Shown here piece by piece: positions 62,929 to 64,000 of a DNA stretch of 64,000 nt. Position 1 is the stretch's first letter; the number at the start of each line of letters is the position of its first letter. The position numbers and the translations under genes are program-made. The stretch is from contig CAYUXW010000005.1 in assembly GCA_964449115.1 (NCBI GenBank), positions 8,264-72,263 on the forward strand. The letters run 5' to 3'. Under the pieces are notes generated by a model. It worked only from the letters and a program-made list of their open reading frames with translations. It was not told where the DNA came from and searched no databases. The DNA comes from UBA1783 sp964449115. GTDB lineage: Bacteria > Bacillota_I > Bacilli_A > Erysipelotrichales > Erysipelotrichaceae.

Positions 62929-63933
62929 CTACAGCAGTTCAATATCATTGTTGCGACAGATTTCAATCATCTCTTTAGGCCAGATGCTGGCCTGTACTTC
63001 CCCAATATGAGCCTTATTTAACAGCACCATGCATAATCTGGATTGACCAATTCCTCCACCCATAGTCAGAGGTAGTCTATCATTTAACAGATCCTGATGA
63101 TATGGTAGAGCCATTCTTTCAGAATTATTACTTTTAATCAGCTGCTCAATCATTGAGTCCTTGTTTACTCTGATGCCCATACTGCTTAACTCAATTGGCA
63201 TCTGCAGTAAATCATACCAGACCAGCAAGTCACCATTAAGCTGCCAGTCATCATAGTCTGGAGCTCTGCCATCATGAGGCTTGCCATCTTTAAGCTTATC
63301 TCCAATTTGAGAAATAAAGACCGTCTTATGCAGCTTACAGATTTCATATTCTCTACCCTTACCATCTAAATCAGGAAACATATCAGCCAACTCTTGAGAA
63401 GTGATATAGAAAACATCCTCATCAGAAATATTTCTAGGCAGCTCAGGATAATGTCTTAGAAGTTCATCCTGAGTAATTCTTAAAGCTTTCATAATTCTAT
63501 CGACTGTACCATATAAAAACTCCAGGGTTCTGTCTTCTTCTTCAATAACTTTTTCCCAGTCCCACTGGTCAACATAAATAGAATGAATATTACCAAGTTT
63601 CTCATCTCTTCTAATGGCATTCATATCGGTATAGATACCTTTAAAACGCCTTAAACCATACTGTTTTAAAGCCATTCTTTTCCACTTGGCTAAAGAATGA
63701 ACAATTTCTAACTCTCTTCCCTGTAAATAAGGCACATCAAAAGAAATTGGTCTTTCATAACCAGTCAGATTATCATTCAAGCCACTGGCTTTATCAACCA
63801 TCAGTGGTGCCGATACTCTAGTCAGACCTAAATTATCTGCCAGACTTCTTTCAAAACTGTCCTTACAGATCTTGATGGCAATTTGAGTATTTAATAAGTC
63901 TAATTGACTTTTATAGTTTTTTGGAATATTCAT
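62929..63933 (-). CDS. asnA: Aspartate-ammonia ligase (asparagine synthetase A)
   Basis: 334 residues from the ATG at 63933 (GAGGT upstream), about the length of E. coli AsnA (330). It makes asparagine from aspartate, ATP and ammonia, in an aminoacyl-tRNA-synthetase-like fold. Conserved segments: RVSAPLMVDKASGLNDNL, WKRMALKQYGL, SIYVDQWDWEKV, HDGRAPDYDDW and TMGGGIGQSRLCMVLL. The longer frame to 63969 lacks a ribosome binding site. AsnA, like the glutaminase-less GuaA nearby, uses free ammonia. Confidence 0.95.
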   Translation of the reverse strand: MNIPKNYKSQLDLLNTQIAIKICKDSFERSLADNLGLTRVSAPLMVDKASGLNDNLTGYERPISFDVPYLQGRELEIVHSLAKWKRMALKQYGLRRFKGIYTDMNAIRRDEKLGNIHSIYVDQWDWEKVIEEEDRTLEFLYGTVDRIMKALRITQDELLRHYPELPRNISDEDVFYITSQELADMFPDLDGKGREYEICKLHKTVFISQIGDKLKDGKPHDGRAPDYDDWQLNGDLLVWYDLLQMPIELSSMGIRVNKDSMIEQLIKSNNSERMALPYHQDLLNDRLPLTMGGGIGQSRLCMVLLNKAHIGEVQASIWPKEMIEICRNNDIELL

Positions 63934-64000
63934 AACATTTTTACCTCTATCAGTATCAAATTCTACCAAATATAATTTTAGATATCAATCTCTAAAACAA

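Noticed and set aside
1..64000. CRISPR array, tRNA, rRNA or intact insertion sequence
   Set aside because: No regular repeat-spacer pattern, cloverleaf or transposase was found by reading.

Overview
The window looks like a chromosomal segment of a low-GC anaerobic member of the Bacillota, most like an Erysipelotrichia-type gut bacterium. The grounds are AT-rich intergenic DNA, strong AGGAGG-type ribosome binding sites, a Gram-positive lipoprotein and sortase-type surface proteins, an anaerobic class III ribonucleotide reductase, ammonia-dependent asparagine synthetase A, and many CUT1 sugar-transport parts. Species cannot be fixed from this sequence alone. No rRNA, tRNA, intact insertion sequence, prophage or CRISPR array was seen.

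Layout. (1) 1-15.3 kb: two very large surface proteins on the minus strand. One runs off the left edge; the other is a Cna-B protein with a VPKTGD sortase motif. Between them lie a rhodanese lipoprotein, a cobalamin riboswitch ahead of the plus-strand nrdD-nrdG pair, an ATC-hydrolase-like protein and RtcB. (2) 15.4-22.6 kb: a divergent SDR/flavin-oxidoreductase pair with repeats in its promoter region, a membrane metallophosphoesterase and an LTA-synthase-like sulfatase. (3) 22.8-34.7 kb: a ten-gene minus-strand operon for sugar uptake. It holds a binding lipoprotein, a YesM/YesN-type two-component system, a membrane-anchored companion protein, two permeases, a beta-lactamase-fold hydrolase, a polysaccharide deacetylase, a YesL-type protein and a dedicated ATPase. 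(4) 34.9-51.2 kb: a dense group of soluble esterases around a GH13_18 (sucrose-phosphorylase-like) enzyme and a P-loop kinase. A second sugar ABC ATPase lies here behind a candidate structured RNA leader, and there is an orphan Vsr endonuclease, an MFS transporter and an ATP-grasp protein. (5) 51.4-55 kb: an ADP-ribosylglycohydrolase, a DUF6132-CcdA-TlpA redox operon and an AEC transporter. (6) 55.1-59.6 kb: a defence-like island of two DUF262 proteins, one with a RAMA-like C-terminus, flanking a decayed type I restriction (HsdM/HsdR) remnant. (7) 59.7-64 kb: guaB with a glutaminase-less guaA, a small membrane protein and asnA.

How the genes may work together. The central 27 kb reads as a system for taking up an ester-decorated sugar and stripping the acyl groups in the cytoplasm. 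Nine hydrolases or deacetylases without visible signal peptides, plus one more in the transporter operon, accompany two ABC ATPases and a single glycoside phosphorylase. Acylated sucrose or another small acetylated glycoside is a reasonable but unproven substrate.

The strongest candidates for something undescribed are the structured leader at about 43.64-43.80 kb, the two-gene DUF262/RAMA module, and the esterase island as a catabolic unit.
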